Shown here piece by piece: positions 1 through 13,540 of a stretch of DNA of 64,000 nucleotides (its first letter is position 1; each line of letters starts with the position of its first letter). Location: contig JARUPY010000181.1 of NCBI GenBank assembly GCA_029817715.1, positions 62,001 through 126,000 of the forward strand, in the 5' to 3' direction. The position numbers and the translations under genes were made by a program. The notes beneath the pieces were generated by a model. The model saw nothing but the letters and a program-made list of their open reading frames with translations. It did no database searches and was not told where the DNA came from. The DNA is from Melastoma dodecandrum (taxonomy: Eukaryota; Streptophyta; Magnoliopsida; Myrtales; Melastomataceae).

Positions 1-3000
1 GGAGTTCTACATTTGACATTCGGGTCCCTTTCGTTGCACAATGAGGAACCCCGCGCACAACTTACGCAAGGTTGTGCATCCCGCATGCTCCGAACCTTGG
101 TGCTTCCGAACTTGCATTTTCCGAAGCCTAATTGATCCCCAAATGCTTCCCAAACTATTCAAAATTGGAGTTCTACATTTGACATTCGGGTCCCTTTCGT
201 TGCACAATGAGGAACCCCGCGCACAACTTACGCAAGGCTGTGCATCCCGCATGCTCCGAACCTTGATGCTTCCGAACTTGCATTTTCCGAAGCCTAAATG
301 ATCCCCAAATGCTTCCCAAACTATTCAAAATTGGAGTTCTACATTTGACATTCGGGTCCCTTTCGTTGCACAATGAGGAACCCCGCGCACAACTTACGCA
401 AGGTTGTGCATCCCGCATGCTCCGAACCTTGGTGCTTCCGAACTTGCATTTTCCGAAGCCTAAATGATCCCCAAATGCTTCCCAAACTATTCAAAATTGG
501 AGTTCTACATTTGACATTCGGGTCCCTTTCGTTGCTCAATGAGGAACCCCGCGCACAACTTACGCAAGGTTGTGCATCCCGCATGCTCCGAACCTTGGTG
601 CTTCCGAACTTGCATTTTCCGAAGCCTAAATGATCCCCAAATGCTTCCCAAACTATTCAAAATTGGAGTTCTACATTTGACATTCGGGTCCCTTTCGTTG
701 CACAATGAGGAACCCCGCGCACAACTTACGCAAGGTTGTGCATCCCGCATGCTCCGAACCTTGGTGCTTCCGAACTTGCATTTTCCGAATCCTAAATGAT
801 CCCCAAATGCTTCCCAAACTATTCAAAATTGGAGTTCTACATTTGACATTCGGGTCCCTTTCGTTGCACAATGAGGAACCCCGCGCACAACTTACGCAAG
901 GTTGTGCATCCCGCATGCTCCGAACCTTGGTGCTTCCGAACTTGCATTTTCCGAAGCCTAAATGATCCCCAAATGCTTCCCAAACTATTCAAAATTGGAG
1001 TTCTACATTTGACATTCGGGTCCCTTTCGTTGCACAATGAGGAACCCCGCGCACAACTTACGCAAGGTTGTGCATCCCGCATGCTCCGAACCATTGTGCT
1101 TCCGAACTTGTATAGGAAGCCTAAATGATCCCCAAATGCTTCTCAAACTACTCAAAATTGGAGTTCTACATTTAACATTCGTGTCCCTTTCGTTGCACAA
1201 TGAGGAACCCTGCGCACAACTTACGCAAGGTTGTGCATCCCGCATGCTCCGAACCTTGGTGCTTCCGAACTTGCATTTTCTGAAGCCTAAATGATCCCCA
1301 AATGCTTCCCAAACTATTCAAAATTGGAGTTCTACATTTGACATTCGGGTCCCTTTCGTTGCACAATGAGGAACCCCGCGCACAACTTACGCAAGGTTGT
1401 GCATCCCGCATGCTCCGAACCTTGGTGCTTCCGAACTTGCATTTTCCGAAGCCTAAATGATCCCCAAATGCTTCCCAAACTATTCAAAATTGGAGTTCTA
1501 CATTTGACATTCGGGTCTCTTTCGTTGCACAATGAGGAACCCCACGCACAACTTACGCAAGTTTGTCCATCCCGCATGCTCCGAACCTTGGTGCTTCCGA
1601 ACTTGCATTTTCCGAAGCCTAAATGATCTCCAAATGCTTCCCAAACTACTCAAAATTGGAGTTCTACATTTGACATTCGGGTCCCTTTCGTTGCACAATG
1701 AGGAACCCCGCGCACAACTTAGGCAAGGTTGAGCATCCCGCATGCTCCGAAACCTTGGTGCTTCAGAACTTGCATTTTCCGAAGCCTAAATGATCCCCAA
1801 ATGCTTCCCAAACTATTCAAAATTGGAGTTCTACATTTGACATTCGGGTCCCTTTCGTTGCACAATGAGGAACCCCGCGCACAACTTACGCAAGTTTGTG
1901 CATCCCGCATGCTCCGAACCTTGGTGCTTCCGAACTTGCATTTTCCGAAGCCTAAATGATCTCCAAATGCTTCCCAAACTATTCAAAATTGGAGTTCTAC
2001 ATTTGACATTCGGGTCCCTTTCGTTGCACAATGAGGAACCCCGCGCACAACTTACGCAAGGTTGTGCATCCCGCATGCTCCGAACCTTCGTGCTTCCGAA
2101 CTTGCATTTTCCGAAGCCTAAATGATCCCCAAATGCTTCCCAAACTATTCAAAATTGGAGTTCTACATTTGACATTCGGGTCCCTTTCGTTGCACAATGA
2201 GGAACCCCGCGCACAACTTACGCAACGTTGTGCATCCCGCATGCTCCGAACCTTGGTGCTTCCGAACTTGCATTTTCCGAAGCCTAAATGATCCCCAAAT
2301 GCTTCCTAAACTATTCAAAATTGGAGTTCTACATTTGACATTCGGGTCCCTTTCGTTGAACAATGAGGAACCCCGCGCACAACTTACGCAAGGTTGTGCA
2401 TCCCGCATGCTCCGAACCTTGGTGCTTCCGAACTTGCATTTTCCGAAGCCTAAATGATCCCCAAATGCTTCCCAAACTATTCAAAATTGGAGTTCTACAT
2501 TTGACATTCGGGTCCCTTTCGTTGCACAATGAGGAACCCCGCGCACACCTTACGCAAGGTTGTGCATCCCGCATGCTCCGAACCTTGGTGCTTCCGAACT
2601 TGCATTTTCCGAAGCCTAAATGATCCCCAAATGCTTCCCAAACTATTCAAAATTGGAGTTCTACATTTGACATTCGGGTCCCTTTCGTTGCACAATGAGG
2701 AACCCCGCGCACAACTTACGCAAGGTTGTGCATCCCGCATGCTCCGAACCTGCTTCTGAACCTGCATTTTCCGAAGCCTAAATGTTCCCCAAATGCTTCC
2801 CAAACTATTCAAAATTGGAGTTCTACATTTGACATTCGGGTCCCTTTCGTTGCACAATGAGGAACCCCGCGCACAACTTACGCAAGGTTGTGCATCCCGC
2901 ATGCTCCGAACCTTGGTGCTTCCGAACTTGCATTTTCCGAAGCCTAAATGATCCCCAAATGCTTCCCAAACTATTCAAAATTGGAGTTCTACATTTGACA

Positions 3001-4859
3001 TTCGGGTCCCCTTCGTTGCACAATGAGGAACCCCGCGCACAACTTACGCAAGGTTGTGCATCCCGCATGCTCCGAACCTTGGTGCTTCCGAACTTGCATT
3101 TTCCGAAGCCTAAATGATCCCCAAATGCTTCCCAAACTATTCAAAATTGGAGTTCTACATTTGACATTCGGGTCCCTTTCGTTGCACAATGAGGAACCCC
3201 GCGCACAACTTACGCAAGGTTGTGCATCCCGCATGCTCCGAACCTTGGTGCTTCCGAACTTGCATTTTCCGATGCCTAAATGATCCCCAAATGCTTCCCA
3301 AACTATTCAAAATTGGAGTTCTACATTTGACATTCGGGTCCCTTTCGTTGCACAATGAGGAACCCCGCGCACAACTTACGCAAGGTTGTGCATCCCGCAT
3401 GCTCCGAACCTTGGTGCTTCCGAACTTGCATTTTTCGAAGCCTAAATGATCCCCAAATGCTTCCCAAACTATTCAAAATCGGGATTCTAGATTTGACATT
3501 CGGGTCCCTTTCGTTGCACAATGAGGAACCCCGCGCACATCTTACGCAAGGTTGTGCATCCCGCATGCTCCGAACCTTGGTGCTTACGAACTTGCATTTT
3601 TCGAAGCATAAATGATCCCCAAATTCTTCCCAAACTATTCAAAATTTGAGATCTACATTTGACATTCGGGTCCCTTTCGTTGCACCATGAGGAACCCCGC
3701 GGACAACTCACGCAAGGTTGTGCATCCCGCATGCTCCGAACCTTGGTGCTTCCGAACTTGCATTTTCCGAAGCCTAAATGATTCCAAATGCTTCCCAAAC
3801 TATTCAAAATTGGAGTTCTACATTTGACATTCGGGTCCCTTTCGTTGCACAATGAGGAACCCCGCGCACAACTTACGCAAGGTTGTGCATCCCGCATGCT
3901 CCGAACCTTGGTGCTTCCGAACTTGCATTTTGCGAAGCCTAAATGATCCCCAAAGGCTTCCCAAACTATTCAAAATTGGAGCTCTACATTTGACATTCGG
4001 GTCCCTTTCGTTGCACAATGTGGAACCCCGCGCACAACTGACGCAAGGTTGTGCATCCCGCATGCTCCGAACCTTGGTGCTTCCGAACATGTATTTTTCG
4101 TAGCCTAAATGATCCCCAAATGCTTCGCAAACTATTCAAAATTGGAGTTCTACATTTGACATTCGGGTCCCTTTCGTTGCACAATGAGGAACCCCACGCA
4201 CAACTTACGCAAGGTTGTGCATCCCGCATGCTCCGAACCTTGGTGCTTCCGAACTTGCATTTTCCGAAGCCTAAATGATTCCCAAATGCTTCCCAAACTA
4301 TTCAAAATTGGAGTTCTACATTTGACATTCGGGTTCCTTTCGTTGCACAATGAGGAACCCCGCGCACAACTTACGCAAGGTTGTGCATCCCGCATGCTCT
4401 GAACCTTGGTGCTTCCGAACTTGCATTTTCCGAAGCATAAATGATCCCCAAATGCTTCCGAAACTATTCAAAATTTGAGTTCTACATTTGACATTCGGGT
4501 CCCTTTCGTTGCACAATGAGGAACCCCGCGCACAACTTACGCAAGGTTGTGCATCCCGCATGCTCCGAACCTTGGTGCTTCCGAACTTGCATTTTCCGAA
4601 GCCTAAATGATCCCCAAATGCTTCCCAAACTATTCAAAATTGGAGTTCTACATTTGACATTCGGGTCCCTTTCGTTGCACAATGAGGAACCCCGCGCACA
4701 ACTTACGCAAGGTTGTGCATCCCGCATGCTCCGAACCTTGGTGCTTCCGAACTTGCATTTTCCGAAGCCTAAATGATCCCCAAATGCTTCCCAAACTATT
4801 CAAAATTGGAGTTCTACATTTGACATTCGGGTCCCTTTCGTTGCACAATGAGGAACCCC
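1..4859. repeat. 166-bp satellite array, block 1
   Basis: About 29 head-to-tail monomers recur every 166 bases with mostly single-base differences between copies. Each monomer contains the landmarks TTTGACATTCGGGTCCC, TTTCGTTGCACAATGAGG, a near-palindrome around ACTTACGCAAGG, and a CCCGCATGCTCCGAA stretch. Since 166 is not a multiple of 3 and the unit has few stops, spurious 80-86 codon frames appear on both strands; they have no coding meaning. A few monomers carry small deletions (for example near 2750 and 3780). The length is in the nucleosome-sized range usual for plant centromeric satellites. The array starts before the window. Function is inferred. Confidence 0.97.
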
Positions 4860-6868
4860 GCGCCACAACTTAGGCAAGGTTGTGCATCCGGCATGCTCCA
4901 AATGTTGGTGCTTCCGAACCTTGCATTTTTCCGAAGCCTAAATGATCCCCAAATGCTTCCTAAACTATTCAAAATTGGAGTTCTACATTTGACACTCGGG
5001 TCCCTTTCGTTGCACAACGAGGAACCCCGCGCACTACTTACTGCAAGGTTGTGCATCCCGCATTCTCCGAAACTTGGTTGCTCTTCCGAACTTACATTTT
5101 CCGAAGCCTAAAAGATCCCCAAATGCTTCCCAACCTATTCAAAATTGGATTTCCTAACATTTGACATTCGGGTCCTCTTCGTTGCACAATGAGGAATCCC
5201 GCGCACAACTTAACCAAGGTTTTGCATCCCGCATGCTACGAACGTTGAGTGCTGGGACTTTCCGAACTTGCATTTTTCGAAGCCGAAATAATCCCCCAAA
5301 TTCTTCCTAAACTAATTCAAAATTGGAGTTTCTATACATTTGACACCCGGTCCCTTTCGTTGCATCAACGGGGAACCCCCCGCGCACCTACTTACGCTAG
5401 GTTGTTCATCCCGCATGCTTCCGGAACACTTGGTTCTGTCAGAACTTGCATTTTTCGTAAGCCTAAATGATCCCCAAAATGCTTCCCAAACTACTCAAAA
5501 TTTGAGTTCTAACTTTGACATTTTCGGGTCCCCTTCGTTGCACAACGAGGAACCCCGCGCACAACTTAACGCAATGTTATGTGCATCCCGCATGCACCGA
5601 ACCTTGGTGCTTTCGCGAACTTTGCATTTTCCGCAGCGTACATGAACCCCAAAACAAGCATCCGAAACAACTCCAAAATTGGAGTTCTACATTTGACATT
5701 CGGGTCCCTTTCGTGGCACAATGAGGAACCCCGCGCACAACTTAGGCAAGGTTGTGGCATCCTGGCATGCTCCAAATGTGGGTTCTCTCCCGAACCTAGC
5801 AATTTCCGAAGCCTAAATGATCCCCAAATGCTTCCTAAGACTATTCAAAATTGGATTTCAACAATTTGACATTTGGTCCCTTTCGTTGCACAATGAAGAA
5901 CCCCGTGACACAACTTACGCAAGGTTGTGCATCCCGCATGAGCTCCGAATGATGATCTTGGTGCATCCGATCGTGTTTTGCATTTTTCCGAAGGCTAAAT
6001 GATCCCCAAATGCTTCCCAAACTGAATCAAAATTGGAGTTCTAACATTTGACATTCGGGTCCCTTTCGTTGCACAATGAGGAACCACCGCGAACAACTTA
6101 CGCAAGGTTGTGTCATCCCGCGATGCTCCGAACCTTGGTGCTTTTGCCGAACTTTGCATTTTTCGAATCCTAAATGATCCCCAAATGCATCCCAAACAAC
6201 TCAAAATTCGGAGTTCTACAGTTTGACAATCGAGGGTCCCATTACGTTGCACAAATGTGGAAACCACCGCGCACTAACTTAGGCAAGGTTGTGCATCCTT
6301 GCATGCTCCAGATGTTGGTGCTTCCGAACTTGCATTTTCCGAAGCCGAAATGATCCCCAAATGCTTCCTAAACTATTCAAAATTGGAGTTCTAAACATTT
6401 GACACATCACTTTCACTCGGTCCCTTTCGTTGCAACAACGAGGAACCCCGCGCACAACGATACGCAAGGTTGTGGCCTCCCGCATGCACCGAAACTTGGT
6501 GTCTTCCGAATTTTTGCATTTATTCCGAAGCCTAAATGATCCCCAAATGCTTCCTCCAAACTATTCAAAAGTTGGATTTCTTTCTACATTTGACAATTCG
6601 GTTCCTCCTTCTTCGTTGCACAGCCCATCTGCTCCCCAACACATAACCCCCAACATATGAGGAATCCCGCGCACAACATACGCAAGGTTGTGCATCCCCG
6701 CATGCTACGAAACTATGGTGCATCCGAACTTGCATTTCCCGAACGCCGAAAAATGATCCCCCAAAATGCTTCCTAAACAATTCAAAATTGGAGTTCTACA
6801 TTTGACACTCCGGTCCGCATTCGATGCCACAATGAGGAAACTCCCGCGCACTAGCTTACCCCCCTAAC
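4860..6868. repeat. Indel-rich stretch of the 166-bp satellite
   Basis: About twelve monomers of the same satellite, but every one carries many scattered 1-10 base changes, mainly insertions (extra bases in homopolymers, short novel insertions near 5240, 6400 and 6620). Neighbours on both sides are nearly clean. The right end has a broken monomer in which the GCGCAC...CTTAC portion is followed by a run of C and then TAACTTACGCAAGG again, like two sequences joined imperfectly. This is either an older block of monomers or an unpolished long-read patch in the assembly; the insertion bias and abrupt edges favour the latter. Confidence 0.85.
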
Positions 6869-9800
6869 TTACGCAAGGTTGTGCATCCCGCATGCTCCGA
6901 ACCTTGGTGCTTCCGAACTTGCATTTTCCGAAGGCTAAATGATCCCCAAATGCTTCCCAAACTATTTAAAATTCGACTTCTACATTTGACATTCGGGTCC
7001 CTTTCGTTGCACAAGGAGGAACCCCGCGCACAACTTACGCAAGGTTGTGCATCCCGCATGCTCCGAAACGTTGTTGCTTCCGAACTTGCATTTTTCGAAG
7101 CCTAAATGATCTCCAAATGCTTCCCAAACTATTCAAAATTGGAGTTCTACATTTGACATTCGGGTCCCTTTCGTTGCACAATGAGGAACCCCGCGCACAA
7201 CTTACGCAAGGTTGTGCATCCCGCATGCTCCGAACCTTGGTGCTTCCGAACTTGCATTTTCCGAAGCCTAAATGATCCCCAAATGCTTCCCAAACTATTC
7301 AAAATTGGAGTTCTACATTTGACATTCGGGTCCCTTTCGTTGCACAAGGAGGAACCCCGCGCACAACTTACGCAAGGTTGTGTATCCCGCATGCTCCGAA
7401 CGTTGTTGCTTCCGAACTTGCATTTTCCGAAGCCTAAATGATGCCCAAACGCTTCCCAAACTATTTAAAATTGGAGTTCTACATTTGACATTCGGGTCCC
7501 TTTCGTTGCACAAGGAGGAACCCCGCGCACAACTTACGCAAGGTTGTGCATCCCGCATGCTCCGAACGTTGTTGCTTCCGAACTTGCATTTTCCGAAGGC
7601 TAAATGATCCCCAAATGCTTCCCAAACTATTCGAAATTGGAGTTCTACACTTGACATTCGGGTTCATTTCGTTGCACAATGAGGAACCCCGCGCACAACT
7701 TACGCAAGGTTGTGCATCCCGCATGCTCCGAACCTTGGTGCTTCCGAACTTGCATTTTCCAATGCCTAAATGATCCCCAAATGCTTCCCAACCAATTCAA
7801 AATTGGAGTTCTACATTTGACATTCGGGTCCCTTTCGTTGCACAATGAGGAACCCCGCGCACAACTTACGCAAGGTTGTGCATCCCGCATGCTCCGAACG
7901 TTGGTGCTTCCGAACTTGCATTTTTCGAAGCCGAAATGATCTGCAAAAGCTTCCCAAACTATTCAAAATTGGAGTTCTACATTTGACATTCGGGTCCCTT
8001 TCGTTGGACAATGAGGAACCCCGCGCACAACTTACGCAAGGTGGTGCATCCCGCTTGCTCCGAACGTTGTTGCTTCCGAACTTGCATTTTCCGAAGGCTA
8101 AATGATCCCCAAATGCTTCCCAAACTATTCAGAATTGGAGTTCTACGTTTGACATTCGGGTCCCTTTCGTTGTACAATGAGGAACCCCGCGCACAACTTA
8201 CGCATGGTTGTGCATCCCGCATGCTCCGAACCTTGGTGCTTCCGAACTTGCATTTTCCGTAGCCTAAATGATCCCCAAATGCTTCCCAAACTATTCAAAA
8301 TTGGAGTTCTACATTTGACATTCGGGTCCCTTTCGTTGCACAATGAGGAACCCCGCGCACAACTTACGCAAGGTTGTGCATCCCGCATGCACCGAACCTT
8401 GGTGCTTCTGAACTTGAATTTTCGGATGCCTAAATAATCCCCAAATGCTTCCGAAACAATTCAAAATTGGAGTTCTACATTTGACATTCGGGTCCCTTTC
8501 GTTGCACAATGAGGAACCCCGCGCACAACTTACGCAAGGTTGTGCATCCCGCATGCTCCGAACCTTGGTGCTTCCGAACTTGCATTTTCCGAAGCCTAAA
8601 TGATCCCCAAATGCTTCCCAAACTATTCAAAATTGGAGTTCTACATTTGACATTCGGGTCCCTTTCGTTGCAAATGAGGAACCCCGCGCACAACTTACGC
8701 ATGGTTGTGCATCCCGCATGCTCCGAACCTTGGTGCTTCCGAACTTGCATTTTCCGAAGCCTAAATGATCCCCAAATGCTTCCCAAACTATTTAAAATTG
8801 GAGTTCTACATTTGACATTCGGGTCCCTTTCGTTGCAGAAGGAGGAACCCCGCGCACAACTTACGCAAGGTTGTGCATCCCGCATGCTCCGAACGTTGTT
8901 GCTTCCGAACTTGCATTTTCCGAAGGCTAAATGATCCCCAAATGCTTCCCAAACTATTCAAAATTGGAGTTCTACATTTGACATTCGGGTCCCTTTCGTT
9001 GTACAATGACGAACCCCGCGCACAACTTACGCATGGTTGTGCATCCCGCATGCTCCGAACCTTGGTGCTTCCGAACTTGCATTTTCCGAAGCCTAAATGA
9101 TCCCCAAATGCTTCCCAAACTATTTAAAATTGGAGTTCTACATTTGACATTCGGGTCCCTTTCGTTGCAGAAGGAGGAACCCCGCGCACAACTTACGCAA
9201 GGTTGTGCATCCCGCATGCTCCGAACGTTGTTGCTTCCGAACTTGCATTTTCCGAAGCCTAAATGATCCCCAAATGCTTCCCAAACTATTCAAAATTGGA
9301 GTTCTACATTTGACATTCGGGTCCCTTTCGTTGCAGAAGGAGGAACCCCGCGCACAACTTACGCAAGGTTGTGCATCCCGCATGCTCCGAACGTTGTTGC
9401 TTCCGAACTTGCATTTTCCGAAGGCTAAATGATCCCCAAATGCTTCCCAAACTATTCAAAATTGGAGTTCTACATTTGACATTCGGGTCCCTTTCGTTGC
9501 ACAATGAGGAACCCCGCGCACAAGTTACGCAAGGTTGTGCATCCCGCATGCTCCGAACCTTGGTGCTTCCGAACTTGCATTTTCCGAAGCCTAAATGATC
9601 CCCAAATGCTTCCCAAACTATTCAAAATTGGAGTTCTACATTTGACATTCGGGTCCCTTTCGTTGTACAATGAGGAACCCCGCGCACAACTTACGCATGG
9701 TTGTGCATCCCGCATGCTCCGAACCTTGGTGCTTCCGAACTTGCATTTTCCGAAGGCTAAATGATCCCCAAATGCTTCCCAAACTATTTAAAATTCGACT

Positions 9801-12800
9801 TCTACATTTGACATTCGGGTCCCTTTCGTTGCACAAGGAGGAACCCCGCGCACAACTTACGCAAGGTTGTGCATCCCGCATGCTCCGAACGTTGTTGCTT
9901 CCGAACTTGCATTTTCCGAAGCCTAAATGATGCCCAAACGCTTCCCAAACTATTTAAAATTGGAGTTCTACATTTGACATTCGGGTCCCTTTCGTTGCAG
10001 AAGGAGGAACCCCGCGCACAACTTACGCAAGGTTGTGCATCCCGCATGCTCCGAACGTTGTTGCTTCCGAACTTGCATTTTCCGAAGGCTAAATGATCCC
10101 CAAATGCTTCCCAAACTATTCGAAATTGGCGTTCTACACATGACATTCGGGTTCACTTCGTTGCACAATGAGGAACCCCGCGCACAACTTACGCAAGGTT
10201 GTGCATCCCGCATGCTCCGAACCTTGGTGCTTCCGAACTTGCATTTTCCGTAGCCTAAATGATCCCCAAATGCTTCCCAAACTATTCAAAATTGGAGTTC
10301 TACATTTGACATTCGGGTCCCTTTCGTTGCACAATGAGGAACCCCGCGCACAACTTACGCAAGGTTGTGCATCCCGCATGCTCCGAACGTTGGTGCTTCC
10401 GAACTTGCATTTTTCGAAGCCTAAATGATCCCCAAATGCTTCCCAAACTATTCAAAATTGGAGTTCTACATTTGACATTCGGGTCCCTTTCGTTGCACAA
10501 TGAGGAACCCCGCGCACAACTTACGCAAGGTTGTGCATCCCGCATGCTCCGAACCTTGGTGCTTCCGAACTTGCATTTTTCGAAGCCTAAATGATCTCCA
10601 AATGCTTCCCAAACTATTCAAAATTGGAGTTCTACATTTGACATTCGGGTCCCTTTCGTTGCACAATGAGGAACCCCGCGCACAACTTACGCAAGGTTGT
10701 GCATCCCGCATGCTCCGAACCTTGGTGCTTCCGAACTTGCATTTTCCGAAGCCTAAATGATCCCCAAATGCTTCCCAAACTATTCAAAATTGGAGTTCTA
10801 CATTTGACATTCGGGTCCCTTTCGTTGTACAATGAGGAATCCCGCGCACAACTTACGCATGGTTGTGCATCCCGCATGCTCCGAACCTTGGTGCTTCCGA
10901 ACTTGCATTTTCCGAAGCCTAAATGATCCCCAAATGCTTCCCAAACTATTTAAAATTGGAGTTCTACATTTGACATTCGGGTCCCTTTCGTTGCAGAAGG
11001 AGGAACCCCGCGCACAACTTACGCAAGGTTGTGCATCCCGCATGCTCCGAACGTTGTTGCTTCCGAACTTGCATTTTCCGAAGGCTAAATGATCCCCAAA
11101 TGCTTCCCAAACTATTCAAAATTGGAGTTCTACATTTGACATTCGGGTCCCTTTCGTTGCACAAGGAGGAACCCCGCGCACAACTTACGCAAGGTTGTGC
11201 ATCCCGCATGCTCCGAACGTTGTTGCTTCCGAACTTGCATTTTCCGAAGCCTAAATGATCCCCAAATGCTTCCCAAACTATTCAAAATTGGAGTTCTACA
11301 TTTGACATTCGGGTCCCTTTCGTTGCACAAGGAGGAACCCCGCGCACAACTTACGCAAGGTTGTGCATCCCGCATGCTCCGAACCTTGGTGCTTCCGAAC
11401 TTGCATTTTCCGAAGCCTAAATGATCCCCAAATGCTTCCCAAACTATTCAAAATTGGAGTTCTACATTTGACATTCGGGTCCCTTTCGTTGCACAATGAG
11501 GAACCCCGCGCACAACTTACGCAAGGTTGTGCATCCCGCATGCTCCGAACCTTGGTGCTTCCGAACTTGCATTTTCCGAAGCCTAAATGATCCCCAAATG
11601 CTTCCCAAACTATTTAAATTTGGAGTTCTACATTTGACATTCGGGTCCCTTTCGTTGCACAATGAGGAACCCCGCGCACAACTTACGCAAGGTTGTGCAT
11701 CCCGCATGCTCCGAACCTTGGTGCTTCCGAACTTGCATTTTCCGAAGCCTAAATGATCCCCAAATGCTTCCCAAACTATTTAAAATTGGAGTTCTACATT
11801 TGACATTCGGGTCCCTTTCGTTGCAGAAGGAGGAACCCCGCGCACAACTTACGCAAGGTTGTGCATCCTGCATGCTCCGAACGTTGTTGCTTCCGAACTT
11901 GCATTTTTCGAAGGCTAAATGACCCCCAAATGCTTCCCAAACTATTCAAAATTGGAGTTCTACATTTGACATTCGGGTCCATTTCGTTGCACAATGAGGA
12001 ACCCCGCGCACAACTTACGCAAGGTTGTGCATCCCGCATGCTCCGAACCTTGGTGCTTCCGAACTTGCATTTTCCGAAGCCTAAATGATCCCCAAATGCT
12101 TCCCAAACTATTCAAAATTGGAGTTCTACATTTGACATTCGGGTCCCTTTCGTTGCACAATGAGGAACCCCGCGCACAACTTACGCATGGTTGTGCATCC
12201 CGCATGCTCCGAACCTTGGTGCTTCCGAACTTGCATTTTCCGAAGCCTAAATGATCCCCAAATGCTTCCCAACCAATTCAAAATTGGAGTTCTACATTTG
12301 ACATTCGGGTCCCTTTCGTTGCACAATGAGGAACCCCGCGCACAACTTACGCAAGGTTGTGCATCCCGCATGCTCCGAACCTTGGTGCTTCCGAACTTGC
12401 ATTTTTCGAAGCCTAAATGATCTGCAAAAGCTTCCCAAACTATTCAAAATTGGAGTTCTACATTTGACATTCGGGTCCCTTTCGTTGCACAATGAGGAAC
12501 CCCGCGCACAACCTACGCAATGTTGTGCATCCCGCATGCTCCGAACCTTGGTGCTTCCGAACTTGCATTTTCCGAAGCCTAAATGATCCCCAAATGCTTC
12601 CCAAACTACTCAAAATTGGAGTTCTACATTTGACATTCGGGTCCCTTTCGTTGCACAATGAGGAACCCCGCGCACAACTTACGCAAGGTTGTGCATCCCG
12701 CATGCTCCGAACCTTGGTGCATCCGAACTTGCATTTTTAGAAGCCTAAATGATCTGCAAAAGCTTCCCAAACTATTCAAAATTGAAGTTCTACATTTGAC

Positions 12801-13449
12801 ATTCGGGTCCCTTTCATTTGCACAACGAGGAACCCCGCGGACAACTTAGGCAAGGTTGTGCATCCCGCATGCTCCGAACCTTCGTGCTTCCGAACTTGCA
12901 TTTTTAGAAGCCTAAATGATCCCCAAATGCTTCCCACACTATTCAAAATTGGAGTTCTACATTTGACATTCGGGTCCCTTTCGTTGTACAATGAGGAACC
13001 CCGCGCACAACTTACGCAAGGTTGTGCATCCCGCATACTCCGAACCTTGGTGCTTCCGAACTGGCATTTTTCAAAGCCTAAATGATCCCCAAATGCTTCC
13101 CAAACAATTCAAAATTGGAGTTCTACATTTGACATTCGGGTCCCTTTCGTTGCACAATGAGGAACCCCGCGCACAACTTACACAATGTTGTGCATCCCGC
13201 ATGCTCCGAACCTTGGTGCTTCCGAACTTGCATTTTTCGAAGCCTAAATGATCTCCAAATGCTTCCCAAACTATTCAAAATTGGTGTTCTACATTTGACA
13301 TTCGGGTCCCTTTCGTTGCACAATGAGGAACCCCGCGCACAACTTACGCAAGGTTGTGCATCCCGCATGCTCCGAACCTTGGTGCTTCCGAACTTGTATT
13401 TTCCGATGCGTAAACGATCCCCAAATGTAACCCAAACTATTCAAATTTA
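6869..13449. repeat. 166-bp satellite array, block 2, with variant monomers
   Basis: About 40 monomers of 166 bp. Several diagnostic variants recur in patches: ACAAGGAGGAACC or GCAGAAGGAGG in place of ACAATGAGGAACC, GTTGTTGCTTCC in place of CTTGGTGCTTCC, AAGGCTAAATG in place of AAGCCTAAATG, and CGCATGGTTGTGC. A variant pair near 6960 and 7440 reappears near 9785 and 9930, and another near 7790-7945 reappears near 12270-12425. These long-range repeats indicate multi-monomer duplications rather than a regular HOR. The last monomers (about 13250-13449) grade in register into the 181-bp form. Confidence 0.95.
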
Positions 13450-13476
13450 GAGTTCTACATTCGACATTCGGGTCCC

Positions 13477-13499
13477 TTTCGTTGGAATGAGTTCATGTG
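13477..13499 (+). other. 15-bp box with CENP-B-box-like left half (first instance)
   Basis: The box GAATGAGTTCATGTG (13485-13499) is the element that turns the 166-bp monomer into the 181-bp monomer. Its junction creates TTTCGTTGGAATGAGTT at 13477-13493, whose first eleven bases equal the left part of the mammalian CENP-B box consensus (YTTCGTTGGAARCGGGA). The right part, including the essential CGGG, is absent. The site recurs about every 181 bases, with altered starts in m2 (ATATCGTTGG) and m5 (TTTTCTTGG or TTTTGTTGG). It is absent from 166-bp monomers, which read TTTCGTTGCACAATG. Protein binding is not implied by the sequence alone. Confidence 0.6.
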
Positions 13500-13517
13500 C
13501 CCAATGAGGAACCCCAC

Positions 13518-13540
13518 GCACAACTTACGCAAAGTTGTGC
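13518..13540. other. Short dyad symmetry in each monomer (representative)
   Basis: A perfect 9-bp inverted repeat, GCACAACTT and AAGTTGTGC, is separated by five bases (ACGCA). In m5-type monomers it is perfect. In m1, m2, m3, m4 and in the 166-bp monomers one base pair is broken (for example right arm AGGTTGTGC in the 166-bp form, AAGTTGTCC in m4). The element could extrude as a small hairpin. Dyad-rich satellites have been linked to centromeres that lack CENP-B boxes; that role here is inference. Confidence 0.7.

Noticed and set aside
13477..13493. A true CENP-B box
   Set aside because: Only the left eleven bases match; the CGGG half needed for binding is missing, and no CENP-B orthologue is established for plants from this evidence. 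Kept only as a partial-match finding.
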